Source: Eretmocerus hayati (Eukaryota > Arthropoda > Insecta > Hymenoptera > Aphelinidae). Taken from it: a stretch of 64,000 bases of DNA. The position numbers were made by a program, and so were the translations under genes. The DNA is taken from NCBI GenBank assembly GCA_029851415.1, contig CM056742.1, forward strand, positions 111,850,246 through 111,914,245, written 5' to 3'. A model generated the notes under the pieces. The model saw only the letters and a list, made by a program, of their open reading frames with translations, ran no database searches and was not told where the DNA came from. How positions within the stretch are numbered: the first letter of the stretch is position 1; each line of letters starts with the position of its first letter. This document shows positions 32,146 through 42,471 of this stretch, piece after piece.

Positions 32146-35100
32146 GGGTCATTCTGGACCAAGGTGAACATTTTGAAAATCGACGAAATTTAAAAATGCG
32201 CCAAACATTTTTTCCCCGTTAGTACTACTAGAATATAATTGAAAAAAATTTCTTTCAGATTTTTTGGGACCCTTGGCAGGCCATATGAATTTCCAAAGTC
32301 CCATTTTTGAGCAGTTTTTCGCCTATTTTTCGCTATTTTGGAAAATTCGTAGCTCAGACCCAAATGCATCTTTTTCATCCTACCTGGGCGCATTTTTTTC
32401 GTTATGACGTACACTTCCAAGAAAAAAAAATTGACCGGTCCAAAAAATTGATATCTGGTAGGTCCCACGGTTGCATCAAAAAAGGCCCAAAAATACGATT
32501 TTGCACCACCTTTGGAGGCATATAGGTCAAAATGGAAGCCTCGTAACCAAATTTTGCAGGAAAAAAAATTGAAGGTCTTGAAAAAACCTTCAATTTCCTT
32601 TTTTGAACGTGTCATTATCTCATCTTACGTACGATCTACAGCCGATTTGATTTGGTCATTTTTGTAAAAACGTGAAACTTCAAAGCCATTTTTTAAAAAA
32701 TCGTTTTTCTTATCGACCCCAAACCTATGAGAAAATGTTTTTTTAGGTGTCTATTCGAAGGCCCAACAATAATTTGGTTGTGCTTTTTAAATCCCGATTT
32801 TATACGAGCTGTTAAGAACAGTCGAAAATACCGAAAATCGCGTCGAATTCGGGCCTCATCATGACGCTTTGTGGACTGGGTCTTCCCTTGCTCTCGATTC
32901 GTGGACTCTAATTATTCAGCACTCGGCATAAAATATTGTGAAAGATGAGACCTAGAGCTGAAGAATGGCCTCTCGTGCGATCTTTTACGATGTAACAGTC
33001 CAAAACTAGAGTGAATTGAGTAAATACAAGCTAAATCGAGAAAATCGATTGTGACGCATCTCTCACTGAACTAGCCCACGCTCACTAGCCCAACCGGCCG
33101 CTTTGGCACTCCGCGTATGCTCCGCATTGCATGCCATCCTCCGTTTATGAGAAAGTGATGAACAGCCAGGGTGAACAGCTGATGCAGCATTGTCAGGTAT
33201 TATCCAGTATAGACAGAGATAAGAAGATTCTCTAATCTCCGTTATAGACTGTAGACTGTACGAGTTTTTGGTTGTTAGTGACCACCACGGAAAAATGTCC
33301 CGATCAGCAATTTTGGTACACTCGGGAACAAGGTGAATCATGGCGTAAAAATAACTTTTGTTATCTTTACGCCATGAGGTGAACTGCAATGGGATGACGG
33401 TCAATGACCGTTCGAGATCGCCGCTGACCGTCATCCCATTGCAGTTCACCTTTTTCCCGAGTGTACCTCCCCCGCGGGGTTCGCCCCGAACATCGCGGGG
33501 ACCTCGTCAGGCAAATTTATTGTGAAGCATATGAAGTGTAACGTCTTCCCCGCATGGCAGGGCCCCCGCAAAGTATCTGATCACTTTCATAAAATTCCTG
33601 CGTAGTGTCTCTGAATTAACCTCACTTCTGTGGGTGTATGATGGGAATTTCAACAGAGGCATTGAACGTCAACATACTGTATTTTAATATCATTGATGAG
33701 CACCACTCACTTTTCACACAAATCTCAGTCCAGCAAAATTACTTTCTTCATCACACGCTGCAAAGTCGAGTGACTATTTCTCCTCAGTAGAAGTAAACAC
33801 AGACCGGATATTAGTAGCTCTTATGAGGCTTTGCCAGGCCTTCAACGAATTTTCAACGTTACTTGAACATTTCAACAATCACATAATAGTGATCAGGCTA
33901 TCCGAAATTATTTTGAAGGTCTCAAAAGAAACTGCACTAACTTTGCGCAAATATTGCCCCGATAATACCTCGCGGGGGCCCCGCGGGGAGGGCGTTACAC
34001 TTCATATGCTTCACAATACATTTGCCCCGTGAGGTCCCCGCTATCTTCAGGGCAAACCCCGCGGGGAAGGTACCAGAATTTCTGATCGGGACGCTGACTG
34101 ACACATACAATTCTTCCGGTGGTGGTCACTAACAACCAGAACCTCGTACAGTCTACAGTCTATAACGGAGATTAGAGAACCTTCTTATCTCTGTCTATAC
34201 TGGATAATACCTGAATATACTGCATCAGCTGTTCACCCTGGCTGTTCATCACTTTGGCGTGAACGGAGGATGGCATGCAGTGCGGAGCATACGCGGAGTG
34301 CCAAAGCTAGTGAGCGCGGGCTAGTTAAGTGAGAGATGCGTCACAATCGATTTTCTCGATTCATCTTGTATTTACTCAATTCACTCTAGTTTTGGACTGT
34401 TCCATCGTAAAAGATCGCACGAGAGGCTATTCTTCAGCTCTAGGTCTCATCTTCCACAATATTCTATGCCGAGTGCTGAATAATTAGAGTCCACGAATCG
34501 AGAGCAAGGGAAGACCCAGTCCACAAAGCGTCATGATGAGGCCCGAATTCGACGCGATTTTCGGTATTTTCGACTGTTCTTAACAGCTCGTATAAAATCG
34601 GGATTTAAAAAGCACAACCAAATTATTGTTGGGCCTTCGAATAGACACCTAAAAAAACATTTTCTCATAGGTTTGGGGTCGATAAGAAAAACGATTTTTT
34701 AAAAAATGGCTTTGAAGTTTCACGTTTTTACAAAAATGACCAAATCAAATCGGCTGTAGATCGTACGTAAGATGAGATAATGACACGTTCAAAAAAGGAA
34801 ATTGAAGGTTTTTTCAAGACCTTCAATTTTTTTTCCTGCAAAATTTGGTTACGAGGCTTCCATTTTGACCTATATGCCTCCAAAGGTGGTGCAAAATCGT
34901 ATTTTTGGGCCTTTTTTGATGCAACCGTGGGACCTACCAGATATCAATTTTTTGGACCGGTCAATTTTTTCTTGGAAGTGTACGTCATGACGAGAAAAAT
35001 GCGCCCAGGTAGGATGAAAAAGATGATTTTGGGTCCGAGCTATGAATTTCCCAAGATAGCAAAAAATAGGCGAAAAACTGCTCAAAAATGGGACTTTGGA

Positions 35101-35246
35101 AATTCATAGGGCCTGCCAAGGGTCCCAAAAAATCTGAAAGAAATTTTTTTCAATTATATTCTAGTAGTACTAACGGGGAAAAAATGTTTGTGTCGTTTTG
35201 AAATTTCATCGATTTTCAAAATATTCACCTTGGTCCAGAATGACCC
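32146..35246. mobile_element. 3.1-kb foldback palindrome E
   Basis: Arms 32146-33580 and 33955-35246 surround a spacer of about 375 bp. Ends are GGGTCATTCTGGACCAAGG inverted, with GTAT on both sides (32142-32145 and 35247-35250). Inner parts of the arms contain CCCCGCGGGG motifs and TTACACTTCATATGCTTCAC. The left arm carries a nested 143-bp MITE that the right arm lacks. Frames in the arms are mirror pairs (32190-32615 and 34780-35109), not independent genes. Confidence 0.92.
33320..33462. mobile_element. 143-bp MITE nested in palindrome E
   Basis: Ends ACTCGGGAA inverted, flanked by GTAC (33316-33319 and 33463-33466). The same place in the right arm, read inverted, has a single GTAC, so it is the empty site. 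The interior folds into two hairpins in series: CATGGCGTAAA pairs with TTTACGCCATG (about 33339-33377), and GAACTGCAATGGGATGACGG pairs with its inverse (about 33381-33449). Confidence 0.93.
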
Positions 35247-35335
35247 GTATATATTACACGTATCCGTATCGAATTTTTCTGAAATAGTCACCCGGCAAAG
35301 TGATTAGGAGCCCCATTTTTTCAATATTCACACTC

Positions 35336-35366
35336 AACACAAACACACACGCGCGCACACACACAA
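35336..35366. repeat. (AC)n microsatellite
   Basis: A short run of CA/CG dinucleotides. Confidence 0.8.
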
Positions 35367-35631
35367 GAGATCTCATTCATACCCAGCAACAGCCCAAGAA
35401 CCGATCAGTTTGAACCCGTCTCTTGAAGGGAACGAATCTTTCTTCCACCAAAATCAACGAAATTTTTTTCTTTCATTATTATATACAGCTACCGGGCACA
35501 GAATTTCACGGAACTCAACCGATATCAGTGCGACAACGATGTAAACTGTGCTTGAGCGCGATTTGGTGTGAAGTGATCAAGACCTTGTGGGGGGATCAGT
35601 GCATTTAGAAATCAATCAGCTAGTTGGTCAC

Positions 35632-36886
35632 TAGGGCTTCGCGAGATTCGAGATTCCTTCGAGAGAATTCGAGACATCTCGATGAAGATCAAGACGAGAT
35701 GATGCATTTCTCTCGCATTCAAGATTTTCGACCAGACCAAATTCTCGAGTAGGGAGTCTCGAAAATCTCGAGAATCTTGGATTTTATCGAGTGATTTAGT
35801 TGAACTTTGAGGTTGTTGGGTTTCCATGTAAATATGAGTCGGATAATTCATAAAGCTGTGGATTTTATCTGCTTAGAAAACGGAAGATTAGTCTCAATAC
35901 AATAAAATCTTCCACACAAGTAGAACCACACGCAATTAAAATATCTTGATTGCATCAAATAATCCGTTCAAGACATGCTCATACCCAATTCAAAATTTAT
36001 ACATGTTGTTATAATATAAAAAAGGAGCTTTTATCAAACATTGCTGAAACAAAAATGAACAACTCCACGTAGACATCAACTTCACGAAAACATGGCGGAG
36101 GAAAAAAACGAGATCCCACATCAGTGCTCAATATTCGGATTCAAATATCAACTTGACAAATTCGTTGCTTTAAATCGCAGTGCATCAATCTATTATTGCA
36201 TAGTAAATCTCGGACTGACCTGTCCTTCAAAGAACAGCGGTTTTCAGTCAGAAGTGATGTCATCTCCGAGAAAACCCTCTCCGGTGTTACTGATGTGGGC
36301 ATAATTGCTGAAATATCTCGTGCCATTTTTGATAAAATTGGGAATTTGGTGGAATTTGCTTTCCACCAATGTAATATATCAACATTAGAAACTTCTTTCG
36401 GGGCACGGAAATATATATCAATTTCAGAATCCCACTTTGGGTACTGAATTGGAAGGCTTAATAAATCAGCAAGATCCAAGTCGTCCTCATCAACATCCAT
36501 CTCGTTTCCATCTTCATTAGTTTGAACCTCTTCATGATGGATGTCATGATATTTGAGTTTGTAAACCTTTTTGAATTTCGCAATGGTGTTTTCTCTGAGA
36601 TCCGGTCCCCATTGAGTAGGATCAAACGTTTCCACCTCATGCCTTGGATCTAGTATGAGAGAGATGCAATATATCCAATTACATCTATCCCTGATCAATT
36701 GATACAGAAATTGATCTTAAACATTAATCTTTGGGTCACGACTTATTGACTATGAATTTTTTTGGGAAATATTGACGAGATATCTCGATCTCGTCAAGAC
36801 AAGACAAGATATGGGTTTCCAAGTCTCGATCGAGACAATACGAGATTGGTGAAAAATCTCGCTCGTCTTGATCTCGTGAAGCCCTA
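35632..36886 (-). mobile_element. hAT element 3 (1255 bp, second hAT family)
   Basis: Ends TAGGGCTTCGCGAGAT and TAGGGCTTCACGAGAT, inverted, with a perfect 8-bp duplication TTGGTCAC (35624-35631 and 36887-36894). Like the 879-bp family, the sub-terminal DNA is rich in TCTCGA/GAGACGA motifs. It carries an uninterrupted C-terminal transposase frame on the minus strand. Confidence 0.95.
36141..36698 (-). CDS. hAT transposase C-terminal part (185 codons, open)
   Basis: The frame includes ILDPRHEVETF, an acidic linker, SEIDIYFRAPKEVSNVD, HWWKANSTKFPILSKMARDI and TPERVFSEMTSLL, ending with LLCNNRLM. These are the conserved blocks of the C-terminal catalytic and dimerisation region of hAT transposases. 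The frame is unbroken, unlike that of the 879-bp family, but the N-terminal BED finger and most of the catalytic core are missing, so this is an internally deleted element. It could act, if at all, only as a partial protein. Confidence 0.85.
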   Translation of the reverse strand: MIRDRCNWIYCISLILDPRHEVETFDPTQWGPDLRENTIAKFKKVYKLKYHDIHHEEVQTNEDGNEMDVDEDDLDLADLLSLPIQYPKWDSEIDIYFRAPKEVSNVDILHWWKANSTKFPILSKMARDISAIMPTSVTPERVFSEMTSLLTENRCSLKDRSVRDLLCNNRLMHCDLKQRICQVDI

Positions 36887-36894
36887 TTGGTCAC

Positions 36895-37428
36895 ACGGCA
36901 GATTTTTGAGAAAATCCCTGATGGCCAATGAGCATCGAGATTCGCACTAGATTCTATCTAACAGGGGATCACAGAGCACCGCAGCAGCAATGATAAGTCC
37001 CAGTCATTTAAGCTTAGAGTAATTTCCCATTTTGAGATTGGACAATAATTAACCTGAAGATGGACATATTTAGATGTCAGAAACGGGTTGTTTCTGAATG
37101 TATACCAGAGAAACCAATAAGCATAGATAGCATTAGATTCAAACAGGAATTTATTCATTTAGAAAAACGGAAAATTTCATCCCAGAGTCGTTCCTGTTGC
37201 CGAATACAAAATGAGAACCGATTCTGCGAATACACAGTAATGGATTTAGTGATGCTCTAAGACAATGAAAGAAACAACGAAAGTCGTGAAAAAAACGTAG
37301 TTCGCTGTTCACAGACAACTGATACTCTTCCCTCGTAACCAATAGTATAGAAAATTACTAGATGTTACTTTTACTCGATGGGATTGCAATTCCGTTCGCT
37401 TTTTTAGATCAATCTGCATAAATTTTGT
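36895..37428. other. no gene recognised
   Basis: AT-rich sequence with short frames only. Confidence 0.35.
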
Positions 37429-37429
37429 G

Positions 37430-37800
37430 AATAAGACTTCATTTCGATGATCAGCGACATATAAAACCTTACAATAAAATTCTCCATCCAAATCAGGAGA
37501 ATTCTGAAAATTTTGGTCGGCATCTTGGATTCGCGATCTTGGATTTGCCATCTTGAAATTTCAATTTCTGATTTCATTTCCGTGATCAGCGACCCCGAAA
37601 AACCTCACGAGGGAATTTTCCAGCCAGATCTAAGGGATTTTGGAATGTTTGGTTGCCATCTTGGGTACGAAATTTCGAATGCCCAAATTAAGACTTCATT
37701 TTCGCGATCAGCTACCCTAGAAACCCTTAAATGAAATTTTCCAGCCAGATCATCGAAATTTCGCAAATTTCGGCCGCTATCTTGCATTCGCCATCCTGCA
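37430..37800. repeat. degenerate tandem repeat near 132 bp
   Basis: Three units with GATCAGCGAC/GATCAGCTAC marks near 37448, 37583 and 37707, followed by AAAACCT, a TCCAGCCAGATC-like block and a GCCATCTTG motif. Confidence 0.7.
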
Positions 37801-37842
37801 TTTTCAGAATTAATAATATAATCTGCTTGCGTACCAGATTAT

Positions 37843-37844
37843 CA

Positions 37845-37930
<86 letters not shown>
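37843..37930. repeat. (AT)n microsatellite
   Basis: About 88 bp of uninterrupted AT dinucleotides. Confidence 0.95.
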
Positions 37931-37948
37931 TGTTAATATATATATAAC

Positions 37949-38036
37949 GTGACCACGACATTTCTGACAAAACATGCACAAGCGCAGGGCATGGAAATAA
38001 CCTCCAAATTTTGCCAGAAATATCGTGGTCACATGG
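37949..38036. repeat. short hairpin element
   Basis: GTGACCACGACATTTCTG pairs with CAGAAATATCGTGGTCAC across a spacer of about 45 bp. It is probably a small MITE next to the AT run. Confidence 0.65.
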
Positions 38037-38119
38037 TGTATATATAAATATCCTTAATATATAGTAGTAAGAATGAGATTCCTCTAAAGTCCCCTGAATT
38101 CCTCTGAATCCTCTTGAAC

Positions 38120-38222
38120 TCACCTCAATGCCCTTGACTGCCTTGGATGCCCAGGAGGGCCCCTGAGGGCCTTTGAGGTCCTTCGAGGGCCTTTGAGGGC
38201 CCCTGAGGGCCCCGAGTGCCTT
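38120..38222. repeat. GAGGGCC-rich minisatellite
   Basis: Short, irregular repeats of CCTTTGAGGGCC and CCCTGAGGGCC type. A further trace lies near 39085-39120. Confidence 0.7.
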
Positions 38223-38244
38223 CGACCAATTAACCTAAATGACA

Positions 38245-38355
38245 AATTACAGAGATATATTTGATCGGTCTTTGCGAGTTGAAGTCAGCTGATATTGCTG
38301 AACTTTTTGGCATCAATTGAGAATGGATTTTACTCCACTCTCGATCAATGCACCT
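38245..38355. repeat. solo arm of the 38.7-kb palindrome
   Basis: The block GATATATTTGATCGG through TCGATCAATGCACC recurs at 38770-38875. It overlaps the start of an unrecognised 103-codon frame (38295-38606), which therefore begins in repeat DNA. Confidence 0.7.
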
Positions 38356-38705
38356 TGAGAGCCTCGTATGTTTGCGAGGATGCATCTAAAGAATTTCGAT
38401 GGGATGAAATGAAAAGTGAAGATGAGAAACTTTATGATAAAAATTGTGAATCTACGCTGATATTATGCGTGTTCCACCCTTCTCTCATTGCTCGGGCTTT
38501 TCAAAGTGGTGGAAGAGCAATGAGAGTTTACCACTTACACGCAGCTCAAGTGGCCGAGTGTGCGATGGTTAGAACGCCCTTATATACGAAAGTTCATCTA
38601 TGTTAAGCCCTTGCGGGGATGGTCATTTTAAGTCACTATTTTCATTTGATTTCTCGTCATTTTCACTTTGACAGATCTTCGGCCTTTTGCCGGGGATATA
38701 TGTAG

Positions 38706-39048
38706 TTCATTTTGACACTCGATCGATATGATCGGATGTCGTATTCATCACTCGCGAGAGTTTCAAAATATGGGAATATATTTGATCGGCCTTTGCGAGT
38801 TGAAGTCAGCTGATATTGCTGAACTTTTTGGCATCAATTGAGAATGGATTTTACTCCACTCTCGATCAATGCACCTTTAGTGCCTCTACGAAGCACGCTT
38901 AATATCAGCATGCCAAAAAGTTCAACAATATCAGCTGACTTCAACTCGCAAAGACCGATCAAATATATCTCCATAATTTGAAACTCCCGCGAGTGATGAA
39001 TACGACATCCGATCATGTCGATAGAGTGTCAAAATGAATGACATAAAC
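38706..39048. mobile_element. foldback MITE of about 340 bp
   Basis: Arms 38706-38850 and 38903-39048 match inverted. Outer block TTCATTTTGACACTC, inner block TGCCAAAAAGTTCA, with a spacer of about 55 bp. I could not define a target duplication. Confidence 0.75.
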
Positions 39049-39161
39049 CTAAATTACGTTCCATATTCACCTTAGATACTGAGAGATTCCCCTGAGATCC
39101 CTTGCGGGCCCCTAATTTTTTCTGAGCCCCTAACCTCAGTCTTCTTAATTTTCCTTTGCAG

Positions 39162-39232
39162 CTTCCGAGAAATCACCTCCTCCTCATCATCATCATTTTC
39201 CATCAGATTATTCAATTATCACAACATTTGAG
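39162..39232 (+). other. candidate small exon (speculative)
   Basis: Bounded by a good acceptor (TTTTCCTTTGCAG, ending 39161) and a good donor (GAG/GTGAGC at 39233). One frame is open and reads SEKSPPPHHHHFPSDYSI. No neighbouring exon is known, so this may be chance. Confidence 0.2.
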
Positions 39233-39433
39233 GTGAGCTTGGGTTACGAAGATGTATATTCATTCCGAAAAATATGAATTCAAAAAAATTAGCAGTATAT
39301 CCAAGAATCAAAAATCAATGATCAATATCTTTCGTGACGGAACACTCTTCCACAACATGAACTTTATTTCCTAAAATCAATTTCTCAATTTCCATCTCTT
39401 CACCACCTAACAATTCCAATTCACCTACACCCT

Positions 39434-39751
39434 TCACTTTCGCCATGTACGTTGAACCTGTGACGACCACTCTATGGAATCAATTCCGGAACGATTCTTT
39501 TCAATTCCATCTGATTTATTAGAAAATAAATCATTCTCTTGTAAGTCACTGCAAACTCCCAACTCCACTCTACGTTCGTACGATTCAATTGGTCCGTTTC
39601 CATCTTTTACAGCAATGATATCAAGCTTGTGACGTCCGTTCGTAATTACACCCAGAATTTCATTTCCGTTGTTTTCATTTTTTTGAACGAATCGATCCTT
39701 CACATAACCTTCGATTTCTAGAGAACCGACAAGAAATAAAATGAAAATCAT
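39434..39751 (-). CDS. unrecognised minus-strand frame
   Basis: A 105-codon frame with a hydrophobic start (MIFILFLVGSLEIEGYV), then a charged, hydrophilic part. A second open stretch follows in another frame down to about 39300 (YMAKVKGVGELELLGG). I do not recognise it. It lies downstream of helicase fragments on the same strand and could be part of the same decayed element. Confidence 0.25.
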   Translation of the reverse strand: MIFILFLVGSLEIEGYVKDRFVQKNENNGNEILGVITNGRHKLDIIAVKDGNGPIESYERRVELGVCSDLQENDLFSNKSDGIEKNRSGIDSIEWSSQVQRTWRK

Positions 39752-39814
39752 GTATTATAGTTGAAATATTACCAATTCAATTTACTTATTGGTCCTTTTT
39801 TCGAAGGTATATCA

Positions 39815-39962
39815 TTAAAATTTATTTTGTTGTATATCCCAACGCCCTATTCAACATTTCCTTGTTTAATTTTATGATATTTTAGTTATGAGATGACAGA
39901 ACAACTCTATTCGTAGAAATATCCTCATTGATGTCTTTGGATATGGTTCTACATACATCATC
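39815..39962 (-). pseudogene. second helicase fragment (Helitron/PIF1 type)
   Basis: The stretch coding VCRTISKDINEDISTN and VVLSSHN matches 42160-42259 almost base for base, followed by KLNKEMLNRALGY. This is the PIF1/Helitron region that normally reads like A-I-L-x-x-x-N-x-x-V-x-x-x-N. It is a separate, broken copy on the same strand as the split helicase gene. Confidence 0.65.
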
Positions 39963-40750
39963 ACTTATACACGCATACTCAATTTGATATGATAATTAAT
40001 TTCACAATATTATCCTCAATTTCATTTCTACTTAACCATTGTGTATGTACCTTATTCATTTCTATATCTCTCACGAATTTTCTCATATCGTCATTGAAAA
40101 AACTGCATTGCATCTTACTCCCTAATTACTGCACAGAAATGTGAAGACTGTGATTTCGCTATTATCGCCCCTTTTCTTAAACTCAGACTTGCGAAATACT
40201 CCGTCAACATACGCAACTATAGTTCTGTAATATCAATATCGTCAACATTTCTAATCATAGCGATAAATGTCAGTAAACTGAATTACTAACGTTATTACAT
40301 CTATAATTTTGACTCTGTTCTTCAAATAATCGTTATTCGACCTATCAATTCGTTTCAATTTTTTGAGTGCTGGTTCATCACTACGGGTCCGGGAATTGCT
40401 CACATTCACTGTGAAATTTCAAAAAATACCCTTCATTCCATGCAATGCTATTATTTCATTCAAACACTCAGTTTCTGTAGATTCTTAGATTCTTCTGATT
40501 ATTTCAAGCATTTCCCGTATTCAGTTTCTTTTTCAACTTTTTTTCCAACTGTTCGTTCAAACACCACAAGATTACCTGCTCTCTCAGTTTACATGCTTGT
40601 ACTGTCTTTCCCACCTTCGGATTCCACTCCATCTTAACGAAACTTGAGAACAATATACTTGAATTTCATATTATAGATGACAGAAATATCAAACATCAGA
40701 CACGCCATCCCAAACAACATATCTGATCTCATCTGAACCGTCAAATCTAT
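39963..40750. other. no gene recognised; between helicase fragments
   Basis: AT-rich. A minus-strand stretch near 40000-40115 (MRKFVRDIEMNKVHTQW) may belong to the second helicase copy, but I cannot align it with confidence. Confidence 0.3.
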
Positions 40751-40870
40751 TTTCTATGAATAAATTCTTCGGATCTCTTAGCCGAGAAGGAGCAAAGTAA
40801 AGCTATCCATGAGAGTAAAGCTGCCGTTTCATATAAATACCAGCCTCATCTGAACTTTGACCTTGTGACA
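40751..40870 (-). pseudogene. Helitron/PIF1 helicase, segment 3 (motifs V-VI)
   Basis: Reads SQGQSSDEAGIYMKRQLYSHG, a stop in place of the expected Gln, then LYFAPSRLRDPKNLF. The family pattern is S-Q-G-Q, then V-G-I-Y-L, then S-H-G-Q-L-Y-V-A-L-S-R. It follows directly from segment 2, which ends in AFAMTIN, once the piggyBac-like element between them is removed. Six to seven bases of the junction (TTAATAAG reduced to TG) are lost on this side. Confidence 0.85.
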
Positions 40871-41919
40871 CCCTCTAGCACCCAGTGGGTCCTGTGGGAC
40901 CCACTTTCAAAATCCAGACTAAGAAGCACCACGGCAATATTTCGGCAGTTGTGCATGGTAATGGCTTTCTTCTAGGCCAAAACTAAGTGTCTTTGATGAT
41001 ACGAGGCCCTGATAAAGCGTACATAGTTTCCGGGATCACGCGAAACTCAGCGCTCGCGCGTCGCTCGACGAGGACGTGAGTTTACGGTCTAAATTGATTC
41101 ATGTAGAGATGCGAATAACTTCTAAGTATCCAATACCTATTAGAACATCTCTTTTGAACCCTCCTTGAAAGTATCCATGCGTTGGAATGGTTCAAATGGG
41201 AAAATTGTCTAAGGGCTGGTCAATTTAGAAAGGGGTCCCACAGGACCCACTGGGCTTTCTTTCGCGACATGGTATCCATGCATGAATATCATTCACATAA
41301 AAAAATATTTGGGTGTGTAATTGTGCGTGAAGTGGGTGCTGAAGTTGTGTGAGGTCTTCATGCAAATGGTAGAAAGTCATGTGGTCGTTCGAAACGATCT
41401 CTATTAAGCTTAGCTCAGAATCCCAGCCGTCGAATCTTTGAGAAAATTGTTGTGGATATGAGGTATGACTCGCAAGAGCACTTTGTCAAGCTTGCGGATT
41501 GCAAACAAAGATGTAAGCTCTCCGTAAAGAGTAAAGTATACTCTTTTTGTGAGAAGTGCCAAGTAGCTCTTTGCTGTAATGTATCCAAAAATTGTTTCTA
41601 TGACTTCCATCATAAGAATTCAGATTAACTGAGCGATTTTATATTGTTCTCATTGATCCATGTTTATAAACTTCTTCGTCATGAATTCACTCTAAAAGTT
41701 TGAAGCCCTTTGTTCGAAACAAGAAGATAGTTTGTGTAGATTCAATATTATGACCTGAATGCCTTATGGGTCCTGCAGGACCCACTCGAAAAAATGCTGT
41801 TTCCGGTTATTTTGAGGAAATTGCGATTCGTCACGCCCATCTAGGAGCCAAATGCCAAATGGAAACATTTGGAGTAAAAAAAAAAGTTCTGTGTCCTTGA
41901 TACCTTGGGCGCTAGAAGG
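40871..41919. mobile_element. piggyBac-like element (1.05 kb) inside the helicase gene
   Basis: Ends CCCTCTAGCACCCAGTGGGT and, inverted, CCTTCTAGCGCCCA. TTAA is intact on the right (41920-41923); the left copy is lost in a small deletion. The target was the TTAA within codons for T-I-N-K. GTGGGTCCTGTGGGACCCAC-like palindromes occur near 40885, 41233 and 41765, as in the TTAA element at 1080-7169. The minus frame 41410-41613 is not recognised as a transposase. Confidence 0.85.
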
Positions 41920-41923
41920 TTAA

Positions 41924-42338
41924 TCGTCATTGCAAATGCCCGAACCATCTGGTCATTCGGAATCTGAGCGTGTGATGTTTCACAATAGCATGTACTTTCA
42001 AATCAAGTCTATGTGGAAGTTAACCATCTCTAATTCTATTCAGAAATTCGGTTGGATATTTCAGATGAATGTGCTGCTTAGTTTGATCTGCACCTTTGTG
42101 ATTCGAATACTGAACGCTTTAGTAAGAGGATGTAGAACAATCGAACATTTTCAAGATTTTCTTGTCCAATTTCATGATATTTTCGTTATGAGATGACAGA
42201 ACAACTCAATTCGTAGAAATATCTTCATTGATGTCTTTGAATATGGTTCTACATACATCTCTCCGCTCAGGTCTCACTTTCGCTTCATCAATTCCATCCT
42301 CACCAACATCCAGAGGGATGTTGGAAAGATCAGTGTCC
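41924..42338 (-). pseudogene. Helitron/PIF1 helicase, segment 2
   Basis: Reads VGEDGIDEAKVRPE, then CRTIFKDINEDISTN, a stop, VVLSSHNENIMKL, then YPTEFLNRIRDG, a stop, and LPHRLDLKVHAIV. It ends in RAFAMTIN at the piggyBac-like element. The family counterparts are the A-I-L-x-x-x-N-x-x-V-x-x-x-N block, Y-P-x-E-F-L-N, L-P-P-H-x-L-x-L-K-V-G and F-A-M-T-I-N-K-S-Q-G-Q. Nonsense changes and a frameshift after HAIV show it is dead. Confidence 0.88.
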
Positions 42339-42471
42339 TTAGGCCCCTTTCATGTGACATTCTAACTTTGTAAGTTACAAAGTTGGGAATTGCCGCAATA
42401 AAAAATTCTGCCGCGTCATCCTAGCGCTCTAATGTGCTACCCCCATAAACCCGTCGTAAACTTTCTTGGTA

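Noticed and set aside
32190..35109. 141- and 109-codon frames in palindrome E
   Set aside because: The same sequence read from the two arms; Phe/Lys-rich from T/A-rich DNA.
37842..38123. 93-codon frame with long Tyr-Ile repeats
   Set aside because: Translation of the (AT)n microsatellite.
38295..38606. 103-codon plus-strand frame
   Set aside because: Its first 20 codons lie in a repeat shared with 38.77-38.88 kb and no motif is recognisable; not supported as a gene.
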